A stretch of DNA of 64,000 nt from Aurifilum marmelostoma (Eukaryota > Ascomycota > Sordariomycetes > Diaporthales > Cryphonectriaceae). The first letter of the stretch is position 1. Each line of letters starts with the position of its first letter. Under the pieces are notes generated by a model that worked only from the letters and a program-made list of their open reading frames with translations, ran no database searches and was not told the origin of the DNA. Positions 45,298 to 57,500 of the stretch are shown here, one piece after another. The position numbers and the translations under genes are program-made. The stretch lies in assembly GCA_027559495.1 (NCBI GenBank), contig JAMXSV010000006.1, forward strand, positions 2,232,001-2,296,000, in the 5' to 3' direction.

Positions 45298-47096
45298 TCA
45301 AGTGCTAGCGTAGCGGAGAAGGAACCCATCTTGCTGCAGCTTCTGGAAAACTCCCTCAGGGTCATACTTTGCTGCAACCTCCTGCATCAGCTTAAGGTTC
45401 TCCTTGCCGAATCCATTTACCACGTCTTGCTTAGCTCCAGCGAAACTAGGGCATTTGTAGTTTAACATGAGACCCATTCCCCGAGCAGTCTCCTCTACAG
45501 CCTGCAGCAGCTCATCATGAGCTTTCTCTACTACTGCGCTATCCGGGATGTCTTTGGGCCACTCTGCTGTGAATACCCACCCTAAAGAATTTGATTAGTA
45601 TAATGATTCTGAAGATAGTTATTGAGGAGGCTCACTTACAGTTCTGAGGGACCTTCTCAAGCCCCAGGGTATTACCGCCACGATCAATGCCAGCTTGGAT
45701 TGCAGATGTTGACAATGGCTGAATGGTATAGTGCAAGACAGCACCTTCCGGTAAATTCTTGCTTATTTCTTGCCAATGCTGATAGACCTTGTTGTAAAGT
45801 CTGTTTGAATTCTTGGTAGTCAAGGTACCAATCTTGCGCCTAAATGATCACAGGACTGATCAGCACGCTGCATGCATACCCTCGATAGTCTTCATATAAT
45901 TTGAACATACTTTAACGCGCTCGTGATATGGCCCATCTTGCTAAGGGTTCCACAAATGAGTAGACAGAGCCGTCGGTTCGTGGTAGTGGCGTGTTCAAGT
46001 TGCTGGTAAGCTTGTTGAATGGCTCGAATGCCTTGGGTTGCTCAGCCGGGCAATCGGCATATATCTGAAAAACAGCAACAAAGCCTTTGTTGAAATTGGT
46101 GAACAGGTTCAACTTGGGATCGTTTTCCATCTCCTCTTGGACGGACAAGGTTGCAGCATTGATGTTGACATAATCCTCGGGATTGTAGAGCTTGATGCTA
46201 TATTGGGCTTTGATAGTAGGGTGCGTGTCGAGATCGAAGCGAGTCACAATACCTTTTTCTGCATTAGTCACATAAACTTAACCTAGTGTAGAATGCATTG
46301 CGAACATACCAAAGTTTGAGGTCCCGCCTTTGAGGGCTCGCCAGAGATCAGCATTGGTATTGGCATTGGCTTCGATGATCGTGCTATCCGCCAGGACGAC
46401 CTGTACACCGTCAGTTATTGCTGCGCATTTAGATGAGAGATAAGCACAGACCTCGCATCCTCGAACGTTGTCCGGCCCAGTACCGTAGAGGCTTGCAATC
46501 GGCGGATATCCACCTGCAACTTGTCAACTTCTTGTTAAAAGCAGGTGACCAAATAGAATGCTTTCACATACCTCCTGTAAGGAAACCGCCAAGCCCGACT
46601 TGGACTTCTCGACCTCCAATTGGCGACAATCCCTTCTCTTGGAGGAATGAATAGATAGGTCCCCATCTGTTTCCAGACCCAGCATGCAAGACACCATCAC
46701 TGTCCAAGACCTTTTCATCCAACCCTCCAAGGTCGAGTACGATCCCAGCTCCGTCGGTGCTGCTGAAGCCGACATTGGGATTGTGGCCGCTGGTGCGGAG
46801 TGCAAATCTGCACCTGGTCCTCTTGATGATACTCAACGCAGAGGCGACCTCTTGAGCGCTATTGAGGGTGAGATATGCTGCGGCCGGAACCCAGCAAGTT
46901 TGGGACCTGGAGTGGAGTCAATACCCAGGGCACAAGTGTGGCCGGGTCAAGATAGATTGAGAAAAGCAATCTCCGGACTCACCATGGCTGCTCTTGGTGT
47001 ACAGTGTACTTGGATCCCGCATCTTTGTTTACCACGCGCCCAGGGAACGCGGCCTGAAGGCTGTTCGCACGCCTGAGTAGCCTCCACGGAAGACAT
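45298..47096 (-). pseudogene. BBE-type FAD-linked oxidoreductase with two single-base frame breaks
   Basis: Seven exons with consensus introns: 47096-46983, 46906-46572, 46513-46452, 46400-46310, 46252-45911, 45839-45640, 45581-45298. The encoded protein is a berberine-bridge-type flavin oxidase: KDAGSKYTVHQEQPWSQTCW, RTSGHNPNVGFSS, GGFLTGGGYPPIASLYG, VLADSTIIEANAN, WRALKGGTSNFGIVTRFD, and the C-terminal NYKCPSFAG with a final DPEGVFQKLQQDGFLL. Such enzymes often act in secondary metabolism. Two places break the frame. There is one extra base near 47059-47062 in exon 1 (between ACEQ and LQAAFPG) and one missing base near 45936-45940 (between EPLA and MGHITSALK). Everything else is conserved, so recent inactivation or base-calling error are both possible. 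The His of SGH would be the flavin attachment site. Confidence 0.8.
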
Positions 47097-47627
47097 GATG
47101 ATCAGGACCTTGTTAGATTGGATGGCTTGGTTTGTTGATTAGGCGATTTAGCATTCGAAAAAATTAGCTCAAGTCACGGTGTTGACCAAGAGGATTGCGC
47201 GGTCTGAGATCACGAAGCGCCGGTGTAGGGAATGGGCCCTGATAAAGGGAAGAGGGTCCCACATTCCTCAGTGCCATAGCTGTGTAACGTATGCGGCCCC
47301 CGAGCCTAAGCCCCACCCCGTAGTCATTGTCAAGGTTGAACGGCTATGTACAAGTAGGTCCGAGGGCGTGATCTGATACTATGCAGACTTTTGTCACTAA
47401 ATTACCTTCCTTGTCAGACATCTCAAAGATGACTAGTGCTTACAACATACTGTGATACACTTGGCTGCTACCCCAGTGCTGTTGGGGGCCCAACTCCTCC
47501 CAACAGTCCATGCCGTCTATCGTTGGACAGCCTTGTAATCACATGTACCAGAATATCATTACACAGTACGAGGCAATTAAGGCCCAACGTCACCGCATAT
47601 GGGTTAGGGCGCCGTGGAGTGTTGTAG
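47097..47627. other. Intergenic region between oxidase and receptor genes
   Basis: The two genes point away from each other, so both promoters would lie here. One frame ends with TAYGLGRRGVL just before the receptor model. That resembles a Pth11-type loop and may be part of a lost upstream exon, but a TAG separates it. Confidence 0.4.
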
Positions 47628-48587
47628 ATGCAGGGCGGTGATCCGAGTTGCAGGTTCGGCCATGTAAGTATTCATAGCCTTCCTTGTTCACCACCCTCCT
47701 CACCATGACTTCTACACGATCAAGGCTGAACATTAACTATAGATGGCCCTGACTATCACAATTGTCGTTACGTTTTCACTCTGGACATGCAAGGCCCCGA
47801 TTATCATCCTTTACACTAAGCTGTTCTCTGTCCACAAATGGCTTCTCTACTGGTCTTACACCACATTAGCAATCTCTGCCGCGTGGCTTATTTGCGGCAT
47901 GAGCCCAACATTCATGTGGTGTCCTTCGTCGGGACCCATTACAGAAATGATACTCTTGAAGTGCACCACAGGTACACGTCTCTCGGGTGTCATTTGTGGC
48001 TTTGCTGCGCTGTCGACAGATATCTTGATCTTCATTCTTCCAATGTCGCCTATATTCTCGCTACATCTCCCTCGCCGAAAGAAATGGGGCGTGGCTCTGG
48101 TATTCCTGTCAGGCGCTTTGTCAGTTGCCTTGTGTATCTCCCCAGTCTCGCCCATAACTGACACTTTTACGCACAGCGGAATTGTGGCCTCGATACTGTC
48201 GTTGTACTATAAGTTCTTGGCATGGAACGGAGATAATTCGCAAACTTTGACGACGATGCTTTGCCTGTATGTGAACACAGCTTATGCACCTACCCACTGA
48301 ACTCCAAGGAGAAATTTGTACCCATGATTGACTGAATGTGCCATAGAGTTATTGAGTGCAACGTCGCCCTGATTGTTGGAAGCGTCCCGGCCACTAAGGC
48401 CTTCTGGAGCCAGGTTATACACGGGCACAGGACCGAGACCAAAGGACTGTCTTACTATCCCCCAGCTCGAAGTGATCCAGGGTCTAACCGCCCTGCAAAG
48501 CAAAGTGAGAACGACACATATGTTCTCTTGCAGTCCGTACAAGGGAAGGATCGAGGGGAAGATGGCAGAAGCGGGGATCTGGCGTAA
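47628..48587 (+). pseudogene. Pth11-like rhodopsin-fold integral membrane protein, N-terminus incomplete
   Basis: Exons 47743-48266 and 48347-48587, possibly preceded by a 12-residue exon at 47628-47663 (GT at 47664, AG at 47741-47742). The sequence covers roughly helices 3-7 of the fungal Pth11/rhodopsin-like fold: SLWTCKAPIIILYTKLFSVH, YWSYTTLAISAAWLICGMSP, GFAALSTDILIFILPM, RRKKWGVALVFLSGALSVAL, and after the intron VIECNVALIVGSVPATKAFW. The first two helices are missing and no upstream exon restores them, so I call it partial or decayed. Proteins of this type are plasma-membrane receptors or transporters of unknown ligand and are often near metabolite clusters. The tail after the last helix is short and hydrophilic. 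Confidence 0.62.
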
Positions 48588-49686
48588 TGTAACTGCATGC
48601 CGAGGAGTCGCTTACCGTTCCGTCACCCTTCTCTTTGTCGGTAGAGGGACGGACGTCATTAAGGGGACGGACATGTTAGATTGGTCAGGTGTTTAGAAGT
48701 TTGGCATTGCTGCCTGTAGTCCCGCATCAATGGGTGAGGAACTACTGAGAGTCAATACTTGCCGCGAAGGTATTTGTGTACTATATACTTTGATAGCACA
48801 GTTTTTGTTTCTTACTCTTCATCTCGGTCTCAGAAAATGAACGGAGTGATGAGACTTCGAGGGCATGATTTCCGTAGCGGCGCAAACGGACTCAAACAGT
48901 GCAGTTCCTGCCTCGAAGAGGAGCTGACAGATGTCTTACATATTTCGACAATACCTGATGATCATATGTACCATATTATTGAAGATTTTCAGTTCAGACT
49001 CCATCGACCAGCATCTCAACAGCATATCCAGCAGTGTATTGGTCCTTGACCGGAGCATTAGACCAGAGTAACAACCCCTAACCCAATTTGTTACAGATGG
49101 CAAAAGAATTTCACCTTTTTGCCAGGGGATAATGTATACCCCTGCAATTTGTTGTTCTAGTATATGCAGATTGCATAGACCCCACCTACCTATCATGGAA
49201 TAATTCCCATGTTGTACTTTGTTGGGTCAAAAATGCTGTGTTGTCACACAGTAATGCCACAGTGTATCCGAGGAGGTTGTGATACCTTTCACAAGGCTGC
49301 CAACGCATATTTAGCGAGGTTACTATTGAAAATTGCAACACTAGGCTGGTCTACGTCAGCATGAACCAGTGGAAGGATTGCATCAATGTTATCTTGCTCA
49401 AGGTATCTGATCTAACTCCATTCGACTGCGCCAAACGATTACGTATTATACATTCCGAGTCATGAAAGAAAGGCGGGTTCGGATTTAGATAGTATTGTAT
49501 GGTTTATATATCTCACAGACTTATTGTGACTAGAGCTAAGTCATGGGTTTGAACTTGTTGATTTTTGCTTTATGTCCTTTAATGCCACTTCCAAGGTTGC
49601 CCAAAGGTTCTAAATTTGCAGCCTTCTTGTTGTGTTGCTTACGAATCATAAAGAGCATACTCAAAGAAACGAATTTCGATATCACC
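48588..49686. other. Intergenic region upstream of the P450
   Basis: 1.1 kb without a supported gene. The in-frame ATG at 49543 would extend the P450 by 48 residues, but that leader does not look like a P450 N-terminus. Confidence 0.45.
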
Positions 49687-51576
49687 ATGTTAAGCTTCCC
49701 GAGTAAAGGACTTTCAGACTTGCTCTTAGACCGGGACTTGCTTTATGCTTTGGTTGTAGGGATTTCCGTTATCCTCCTTCTTTTCAAGTTCCTCCGGCAT
49801 GAAAACAGACGTTTCAACGTACCTATTCTGGGTTATGCATCAAAGTTCGAACCCACTGTTGTGTTGAAAAGCAGATTTACACTAGGTGCCAGGGACATTA
49901 TAAAGGGCGCATACCAAAGAGTAAGGTCGAAAGTGCGAACGCGGTCTTTTAATCTCATCTGACATTTTGGCAGATGAAAGACAAGCCATTTGTGCTTCTT
50001 CGATACGACGTCGACTTCATGGTGCTTCCTACCAAATATCTGGAGGAAATCAGATTAATTCCTATCTCGAAGCTTAGTGCACGAGGAGCCCAAGTAGGCG
50101 TGGGTACAAAGTTGCTTGCTGAGGTCACTCATTTTAACATGAAAGCAATTAATTAACGTGATATTGGTGCTTTAACAGAATTTAGAGCCGAAATGGACCG
50201 GAGTTGATTTCTTGATGCACTCCAACTTACACATCAACGTTCTCAAGCAAAAACTAATACCTGAACTTTGGAAATACGTCGACTCTGCGAGAGACGAGTT
50301 GATTTACGGCTGGGACCTCGAGGTTGTGGAAGCAAATGGTGAGCCTGCTCTTGTACGAAAGTCACGCAGAAACCAAAGGCTGACGGATGCTGAGTGGACC
50401 AAGGTTAATCTCGAGTATTCTATGCGCATGGTGGTGGCTCGTATGACAGCTAGGGTCTTTATGGGAGGTCCTGTCTGTCGAGACCCAGAGTGGCTAAGGA
50501 TCTCGCTTGATTTCTCGATCGACATGTTCAAGACAACATTTGGGCTGAAGATGTTCCCTCCCTGGTTATATTTCATCGCCATTTATCTTGTGCCCGCCAG
50601 GTGGCGATCCCAACGACAGCTGCGAAAGGCACAGAAATTCGTTCGAATCCCGATGGACAAACATGAACGAGCCATTGAATCCGGTGGAACCGAGGAAGAT
50701 ACGCTCCTAAACTGGCAGCTCGACAACGCCCAACCTGAGGAGAGAGAGATCCCGGAAATGGCTGCCCGGCAATGCATACTTACTTTGGCCAGCATCCATA
50801 CCACAGCGATGACTACGGTCAACATAATTTATGATCTTTGCGCCAATCCGGAGTGGTTTCCCGTCATGGTCGAGGAAGTTGACGCGATCTTCGACAAAAT
50901 AGGAGTACCAGGAGTCAGATGGGGAGAACAAACGGATTCAGACATCAGTTCGAAAGATTGGATCACAGGACTGCAGAAAATTGACAGTCTCTTTGTGGAG
51001 AGCCAGAGGCACAATCCAGTGATTCTTCGTGAGTGTGAAAGAAATACAACTTTTTCAAATTAAGAAAGCCTTGTTGCTGATAATCAGGTTTTCCTCCGGC
51101 TAGTCAATCCGCAGCGACTGGCCAAAGAGCCGGTAACGTTCAAAGACGGGACGCACATTCCTGCAGGTACCAGGGTCGCCTTTCCCATGTATGACCATCA
51201 CATGGACCCCAGTATATTCCCAGATCCGGAGGTTTTCGACCCACTGAGAAGCTACCGCCAGCGACGGTCGTCACCAGATCAACAGCATAAGCACATGGCT
51301 GGACAGACATCGCCCGATAATCTCTCGTTCGGCTATGGTAATCAGGCATGTAGTGGGAGACAATTTGCAGTGGCAGAAATCAAGTTGATTCTGGGGCGGC
51401 TTCTTCACGAGTACGAATTCAAGCTCCCCGAGGGAAAAAAGCGGCCCAAGGTCCAGTATATCAACGAAAATGTCTTCACAGACCAACAGGCCACGGTGCT
51501 CATGCGCAAACGCAGACGACAGGTTGGATCGACCCTTGACCCACTGCATGTGCTTTATGGTTCACGGGAGAGGTGA
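49687..51576 (+). CDS. Cytochrome P450 monooxygenase, terpenoid-cluster type
   Basis: Four exons: 49687-49920, 49974-50093, 50179-51028 and 51104-51576. All junctions keep the frame and give about 558 residues. A membrane anchor (LLYALVVGISVILLLFKFL) is followed by NVPILGYASKFEPTVVL. Expected P450 motifs are present: I-helix LASIHTTAMTTVN, K-helix ExxR as ESQRHNP, PEVFDPLRSYR, and heme loop FGYGNQACSGR with the cysteine ligand. The pattern is close to the group that includes fungal ent-kaurene oxidase-like enzymes, and the neighbour is a class II diterpene cyclase, so oxidation of a terpene is inferred. The substrate is not known. I chose the Met at 49687 because it places the anchor about 14 residues from the start; 49543 is the alternative. 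No stop, frame break or RIP bias is seen, unlike its neighbour. Confidence 0.9.
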
Positions 51577-52337
51577 TATATCGAGAGGAATCGTTCCATA
51601 TCTGCAGGATTATCTTAGCAGATCCTTGTAGTTACAGCACTCTCAACATGGCCTCTCACGAGCGACGTTTCGTACCTGGCTGTGAATGGTGTACAGGAAT
51701 AGTGGAAACAAGTTACATTTTACACAGCCGGCATGGAATGAATGTTCATTGCGTAGTACTGCCATGTGCATAAGCTGAGACCTTGAACGTTACTAATTAG
51801 TGAATTGTGGAAACTGCGTGGTCAAGACTACGCGGGGTCGAAGAGTCCTGGACTCCATTGGAATGACTAACTCTTTTCTTGTCCGAAAAGGTCACCTGGT
51901 CAAGAAGTTGATGGAAATAAAAGCGAAAAGATTTGATCAAGGTGGCTAAGGGCATGTTGCGATGTTTCCTGATGGTTCGCTGCGGTTGGTTCCATTGTCC
52001 ATGAAACTCTGGTTCGCTATTGTGGATCGCAAGCATGCAGGAGCAGGCTTGCCGCCTATCTTACCAACATGTTGTTGGAAGGAAAATCGAGACGAAGGAT
52101 CGCTGATCATCCCCTGCAAGAAGCTGTTGGGCGGAGGCATTACCACAAACGGTCTCACGATTGTAGTCCGACCATGTCGGACTTTTGACCTTCACAGTGC
52201 GAAGTATTGGGTGATTCCTGGGTAAGGATAAATCGCTCAACATGGGTGGAATAGCGTAGAGATATTTGCGATAAACACATCCATGAGTTTATGTTTCCGT
52301 TTGCTTCTTCACCTACCAATTCCAATACCCTCCAAAC
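51577..52337. promoter_or_regulatory. Intergenic region upstream of the diterpene cyclase
   Basis: 760 bases with normal base composition. A frame at 51962-52225 reads like protein but has no family signal and ends before the cyclase start. The cyclase leader (52290-52337) is pyrimidine-rich (CTTCACCTACC, CCAATACCCTCC), as expected for a promoter. Confidence 0.4.
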
Positions 52338-53680
52338 ATGGACTCCCTACGGCACAGGGGTGACAATCTCGTCACCCGGATGGCGCTGCTATGCTCTTCT
52401 GGCTGTATCAAGCATCCTGGATCTTTTTCATCATCTGTCTATGATACTGCTTGGTTGTCTATGATTCAGAAGCCCCCAGGATCTGGCGTCTGGCTATTCC
52501 CTGAGTGTTTTGGCTTTCTGCTGGATCACCAGCTTCCGTGCGGTTCCTGGCAGTCGTACGCCACGACAGCGGACGGCATTCTCAACACAGCTGCGGCCCT
52601 TCTTGCACTCAAAGCACATGTCAAAGTTTCTCCAACCAATACAGATTGGAAACGCAGGAGTGAAAAAGCGACAGCCGCTCTTCAAGGGATGCTACAAAGC
52701 TGGGACATCTTATCGAGTGACCAGGTCGGTTTCGAGATCCTTATCGTCAATATCCTAAATCTTCTCATTAAAGAAGAAGTCGAGATCGAATTTCCAGATT
52801 ATTTACAGCTGAAGCATCTCTATAATTCCAAGTTGGAAAAGCTGCCTGCATCCTATATCGAAAAAACTCCATCAATACTATACTATTCGCTTAAGGCTTT
52901 TATTAAATATATCAACTTTAATACAATTAGATATTAGCGATAAGTCGATAGGTCTATATTCGGATAGCTATCCTTAACTGCAGCGTATCTAATAAATTTG
53001 TCTGTTTGGGATAATAAGGCTAAAGCATACCTTAAAGCTGCAGTAGAGCATAGCAGTAGCTCCTGGGACAAAGGTGCGCCTTCTGCCTAGCCAACAACAT
53101 ATTTTAATATTATTTGGGTAAGTCTAATACTAGCAAACTCTAAAGTATTATTTGCAGAATTAGTCTCCTAATTTAGAGAAATATGCCTTCTCTATTACTA
53201 ATGCGTATATTAATAGGTAATCACTACCCTTATAGAAGGCAGGTGCTATACTAATAAGACCAAAGCATTTACTATTGCTATATTCTTTAAGGAAGCTCTC
53301 TAGGACCAAAATTAGCTTATTGGATTTTGTAAAAGACAATCTAGCCTCCTTCTATTTGCATATACTTAATAAATTAAACTAACTCTCTACCTATAGCCAG
53401 ATTCATACTGCTAAACGCAGATAATACTGTAAAGGCTATTATAACGGTTTAGCTTTTGGGTCTTAGTACTAATATCCAGCCTCTAATCGCTGCATATAAG
53501 GCTAAGGACCACTTTAGGACTTATCAAAGCAAACAAAACCTTAGCATCTTAACTAATTATAATATCTTATTAGCTATACTTATACAGAAAGATCTATTAC
53601 CCTTCATTCCCTAAATTTTAATTATTGCCTAATTTTTATATTATTAGGTTTCTCTAGGCATTATATACGATAAATAGGTA
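52338..53680 (+). pseudogene. Class II diterpene cyclase (copalyl diphosphate synthase type), destroyed by RIP
   Basis: The frame opens with a recognisable cyclase N-terminus: SSVYDTAWLSM, WLFPECFGFLLDHQLPCGSW, ADGILNTAAALLALKAH, ALQGMLQSWDILSSDQVGFE. It stays open to about 52935. From about 52,860 on, A+T rises sharply and stops appear, but the protein can still be followed. TAAYLINLSVWDNKAEAYL appears near 53000, then KDHFRTYQSKQNLSILTNYN near 53520. The catalytic DxDD motif is reduced to NADN at 53415-53426; both changes are Asp to Asn (G to A), the RIP type. A GT-like intron start follows GIIYDK near 53670, just before the retrotransposon. Fungal enzymes of this group make copalyl diphosphate, often joined to a kaurene-synthase domain, which is not seen here. 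No active product is possible. Confidence 0.85.
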
Positions 53681-53800
53681 AGTACGCATATTTCCTTAAG
53701 TAATTTTGCAATCTAATTATCTAATTCTATAGCATATTTATAAGCTATACTAGATAATGCTTCTCTTGCAAGCCTTTAGCCTATTATATAAGACCTCTAA

Positions 53801-54264
53801 TATAATAAGCACTGCAGTAATCCGAAAATCCTTAAGTACTAATTAGGTTTATACTAATAAGAGCAATATCAAAGTGCTAAGTCCTTAAATATAGAACTAT
53901 ACAAGTCCTAATAAATAATGCAAGTATTTACTGCCTTTAAAGCTACTTAGTATATAAGAATAAATACTTAGATTAATAACTAAAGAGCTATATACGAAAT
54001 CTATCTAATAGTAATAAGCATATCCTTATATAGCTAATTTCTTAAAGTAGCTTATTAGGATTACTAATAATCTAAATAATCTAGCTTACTAGATTATTAG
54101 ATAATCTAATAATCTAGCTCGCTAAATTATTAAATAATCTAATAATTTATAACTCTAATCCTAGATTATATAATCAATATTACTTATTAAAATATTAAGT
54201 TCCTAATACTTAGTCCCTATTGCTTAGAACTTATTAGTAATCTATATATTAGATAGATTATAAT
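53801..54264. repeat. Left LTR of the Gypsy element
   Basis: It begins TATAATAAGCACTGCAGTAA and ends near TTATAATA; TG...CA ends have probably become TA...TA by RIP. Compared with the right LTR it has an extra 30 or so bases around 54090-54150, where a CTAGATTATTAGATAATC unit is repeated. Confidence 0.8.
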
Positions 54265-56479
54265 ATTATTTCTCTTTTATTAATTATTATCTTTAATAAT
54301 CTTTTATAAGTTTCTTAACTTATTATCTATTTATATAATTATACTTTCCTAATCGAGATATCTTCTAGGGTTACTAAATTTTATACTTTTAAATCTTATT
54401 CTAAGAAGTTTCTTAAAAAGAATGCCCTTCTTTCTAATATTCTGCAAAATGCTATTATATACCTCCTTATTTATTCTATAAGAGCTAGGGGATCTCTTCT
54501 TATTAGATTTCTCTTTTAGATTTATTTTGCTATACTAAGTATATTTAGCTTAATTATTCTTACTATAATATTTAGGGCCTTAATGCTTCTAAAATGCGCA
54601 ATATTGCTATATAGCACTAGAAGTTAGAGAATAAATTTTAAGCAGCTAAGAAGAAAGTCCTTTATTTATATAAGCAAAAGCAGATATAATTTAAACAAAT
54701 AATATATACTATGCATTATAGTCTTAATAATATAGAGGAGCTAAAGCGCATAAAGGCTAAAGAAGCTAAAGTAGAGCATTATTATGCTATAGAGAAGAGA
54801 AGAGCTATAGAGAGCTTAGTCTTTAAGAATTCTCTTTCTAAAAATTTTAATACTCTAGTTTCTAACTTTTCTTTAGTAAACTAAAGCTAAGAGTTATTTA
54901 GTCTAGAGCAATTTTATAATTAAGCAAGTTTATCTTATTCTTAAAGTAAAAGTATATTCTAAAATTCTTTAATAAGTTCTTTACTAATATTTGCAAATCT
55001 TTTCTATAAATCTTTGCTATTATTATAATTCTTCTATTAGACTAAGTATTAATATTCTTTTTTTATTTCTTTGCTTTAAAGATTTTATTAATTTTATATT
55101 ATTTATTATTTAGTTTAATAAGCTTATTATATATAAGTTCTGCTATATTTAGAGCTAGTTTTAAAAGTAAAATATAGAAGATTAAGTATAGCTTTTTATA
55201 TAGAATTGCAAGTTTATAATTAACTAGTAAAATTCTTTATATAATTTTAAAAATCTTAGTTTTTTATAATTAAGTTTATTATTAAGTTATATTATTTTAA
55301 TATTTTTTTATTTTAAGTAAATTTTATTTCCCTTTTTTAAGATTAATTCCTTAATCTTCTTAAAATTAGCTATAATTATTATTTATTCTTTAATCTTTTT
55401 AAGTTTTGCTTAAAGATCTTTATAAATATGCTTTATTTTATATAACTTTTAGATAGCATCTTTAGCATTTATGCTAAAAGTTATCTTATAATATGCTATA
55501 AAATTATATCTATATAGGGCATAGAAGAGTAAAACTTTTATAATACTTATATTTGCACTATTATATATAAATTCTGCAAATAGTAATTATTCTACCTAAT
55601 TATTTTATTATTAGTTAATATAGTAGTATGAATACTATTTTATAATTTAATTAATATATTCTATTTATTTATTTATTTTTAAGTAAAATATAATAAAAAG
55701 TTATTATTTTAATTTAAGTAATTTAGTAAGTAAGATTTAAAATTTAGATATAAATTTTCTATCTCTATTAAATATAATTTCTTATAGCATTCTATATTTA
55801 CTTATAATTATTCTAAATATTATATAAGCAAGTTCTTCTGCTATACTGCTTTTCTTATAAAATAAGAAATAAGCATACTTACTTAATTTATAAACTACTA
55901 CTAAAATGCTATTAAATTATATTTTAGTTAAGGGTTTTTATAAGAATAGTAGCTTAATAATAAAGTTTAGGCTAATAAAAGATTAAATAGTGCTAGATAT
56001 TAGTAAGAATTATACTAGTTTATAAAGCTTATATTTATCTGCCTTATTTTTATTATAGCTATTATAATTCTTTAAGAGATTTGCAATTCTCTTCTTAAAT
56101 TCTAGCAGATTTTAATATCTTAAAATCCTATTATATATAGCTCTAATTCCTTAATAACTATATACTAGTGCTTTATATATATCTTTAATATACTAATCTT
56201 ATTCTTTTAGGGTTATTTATTTTAGTTTTTTTCCTTTATAGCTAATTCTAAGGGTAATATTTAGTTCTCTATATGCATTAGTAAGATTCTCTTCCTTATT
56301 TTTCTTAAAGATATTCTAAATTTCTTCTTTAATATAATTTCTATAATTTAATTATCTGCTAAAAGCATCTGCTTTAGCATTTTCTTTTCCTTACATATAA
56401 ATAACTTTAAAGTTAAATTATAATAGATATTCTGCCTATCTTACTTATTATTAATTTAAAACTTTTATTATTTTAAATA

Positions 56480-57500
56480 AAGTAAGACTCTTATAGTCTA
56501 AAAATACCTTAATTATATATTTAGTATTAATAAAATAGTATTTTTATTTCTTAAATGCTTTTACTATAGCTATAAGTTCTTTATTAGGTATTTTATATTA
56601 TAGTTCTAGTTTATTAAATTTTTTAAAAAAGTTAGCAATTAAGCATAAGCATTTTTAATTATCTTATTAGTTAAGTTCTCTGCTAAATGCATAATTTAAT
56701 AAATTTATTTAAAGCTTATATTCCTTTTCTAGATTAAATCTTTCTAAAATTAGATCTTTTATAACTAGTTCCTTAATTTTATTAAAGGCGTTATTTTCTT
56801 AGTTTAACTAAAGAAATAGTTATTCCTTTTTAGTAAGATTTATAAAAAGTTTAGCAATTTTGCTATATCTGCTAATAAATTATTAATAGAAATTAGTATA
56901 ATTAAGAAATGCTTTAATATTTATAATATTTTTAGATTTAAGCTATTTTTTAAATGCCTATATTTTATTTTTCTATATTTAAATATATTCTAATTTAATT
57001 ATATATTTAAGATAGTTAACTTTCTAAATATAAAAGTAACTTTTTATTAATTTAATTAGAAATTCAGCATTCTAAAGTATTTATAGCATAATTCTAATAT
57101 ATTGCTTATGCATTTTAAGTTCTTTAAAGTAGATAAAAATATTATTAAAGTAAATAATAATAAAAATATTAAGAAATTTATAAAGAATATAGTTAATTAT
57201 TTCTTAAAATAATGCAAGTATATTAATTAATCTAAAAAGCATAATTAGATATTTAAAGTATTTATAGTAAATTCGAATTGCTATTTTCTAAATATTATCT
57301 TAATTAATTGCTTTATACTAAACTAAATATTTAAGGGTTTAGTAATAAGATTTTCTTATAGTTTAATTATTTATATTCTAAAGCTTTTTATTATTGCTTT
57401 AAGGCAAATTATTCTTCTAAAGATTTTATTTCTATTATTATATTAACCCGCTAGCGCTTTAGTATTAGTTAGATTTGCTTTTTGCTAAATTCTTCTTTAT
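56480..57500 (-). pseudogene. Degenerate reverse transcriptase and RNase H of the Gypsy element
   Basis: These coding remnants identify the element. The catalytic YLDD is now YFNN at 57152-57141, followed by recognisable RT thumb sequence. The RNase H segment DKELIAIVKAF is seen as NKELIAIVKAF near 56590-56550. Frames are interrupted by many TAA and TAG codons from RIP. No function remains. Confidence 0.75.

Noticed and set aside
50630..50660. Sequence resembling a tRNA B box (GTTCGAATCCC)
   Set aside because: It lies inside the P450 coding exon, with no A box or cloverleaf around it.
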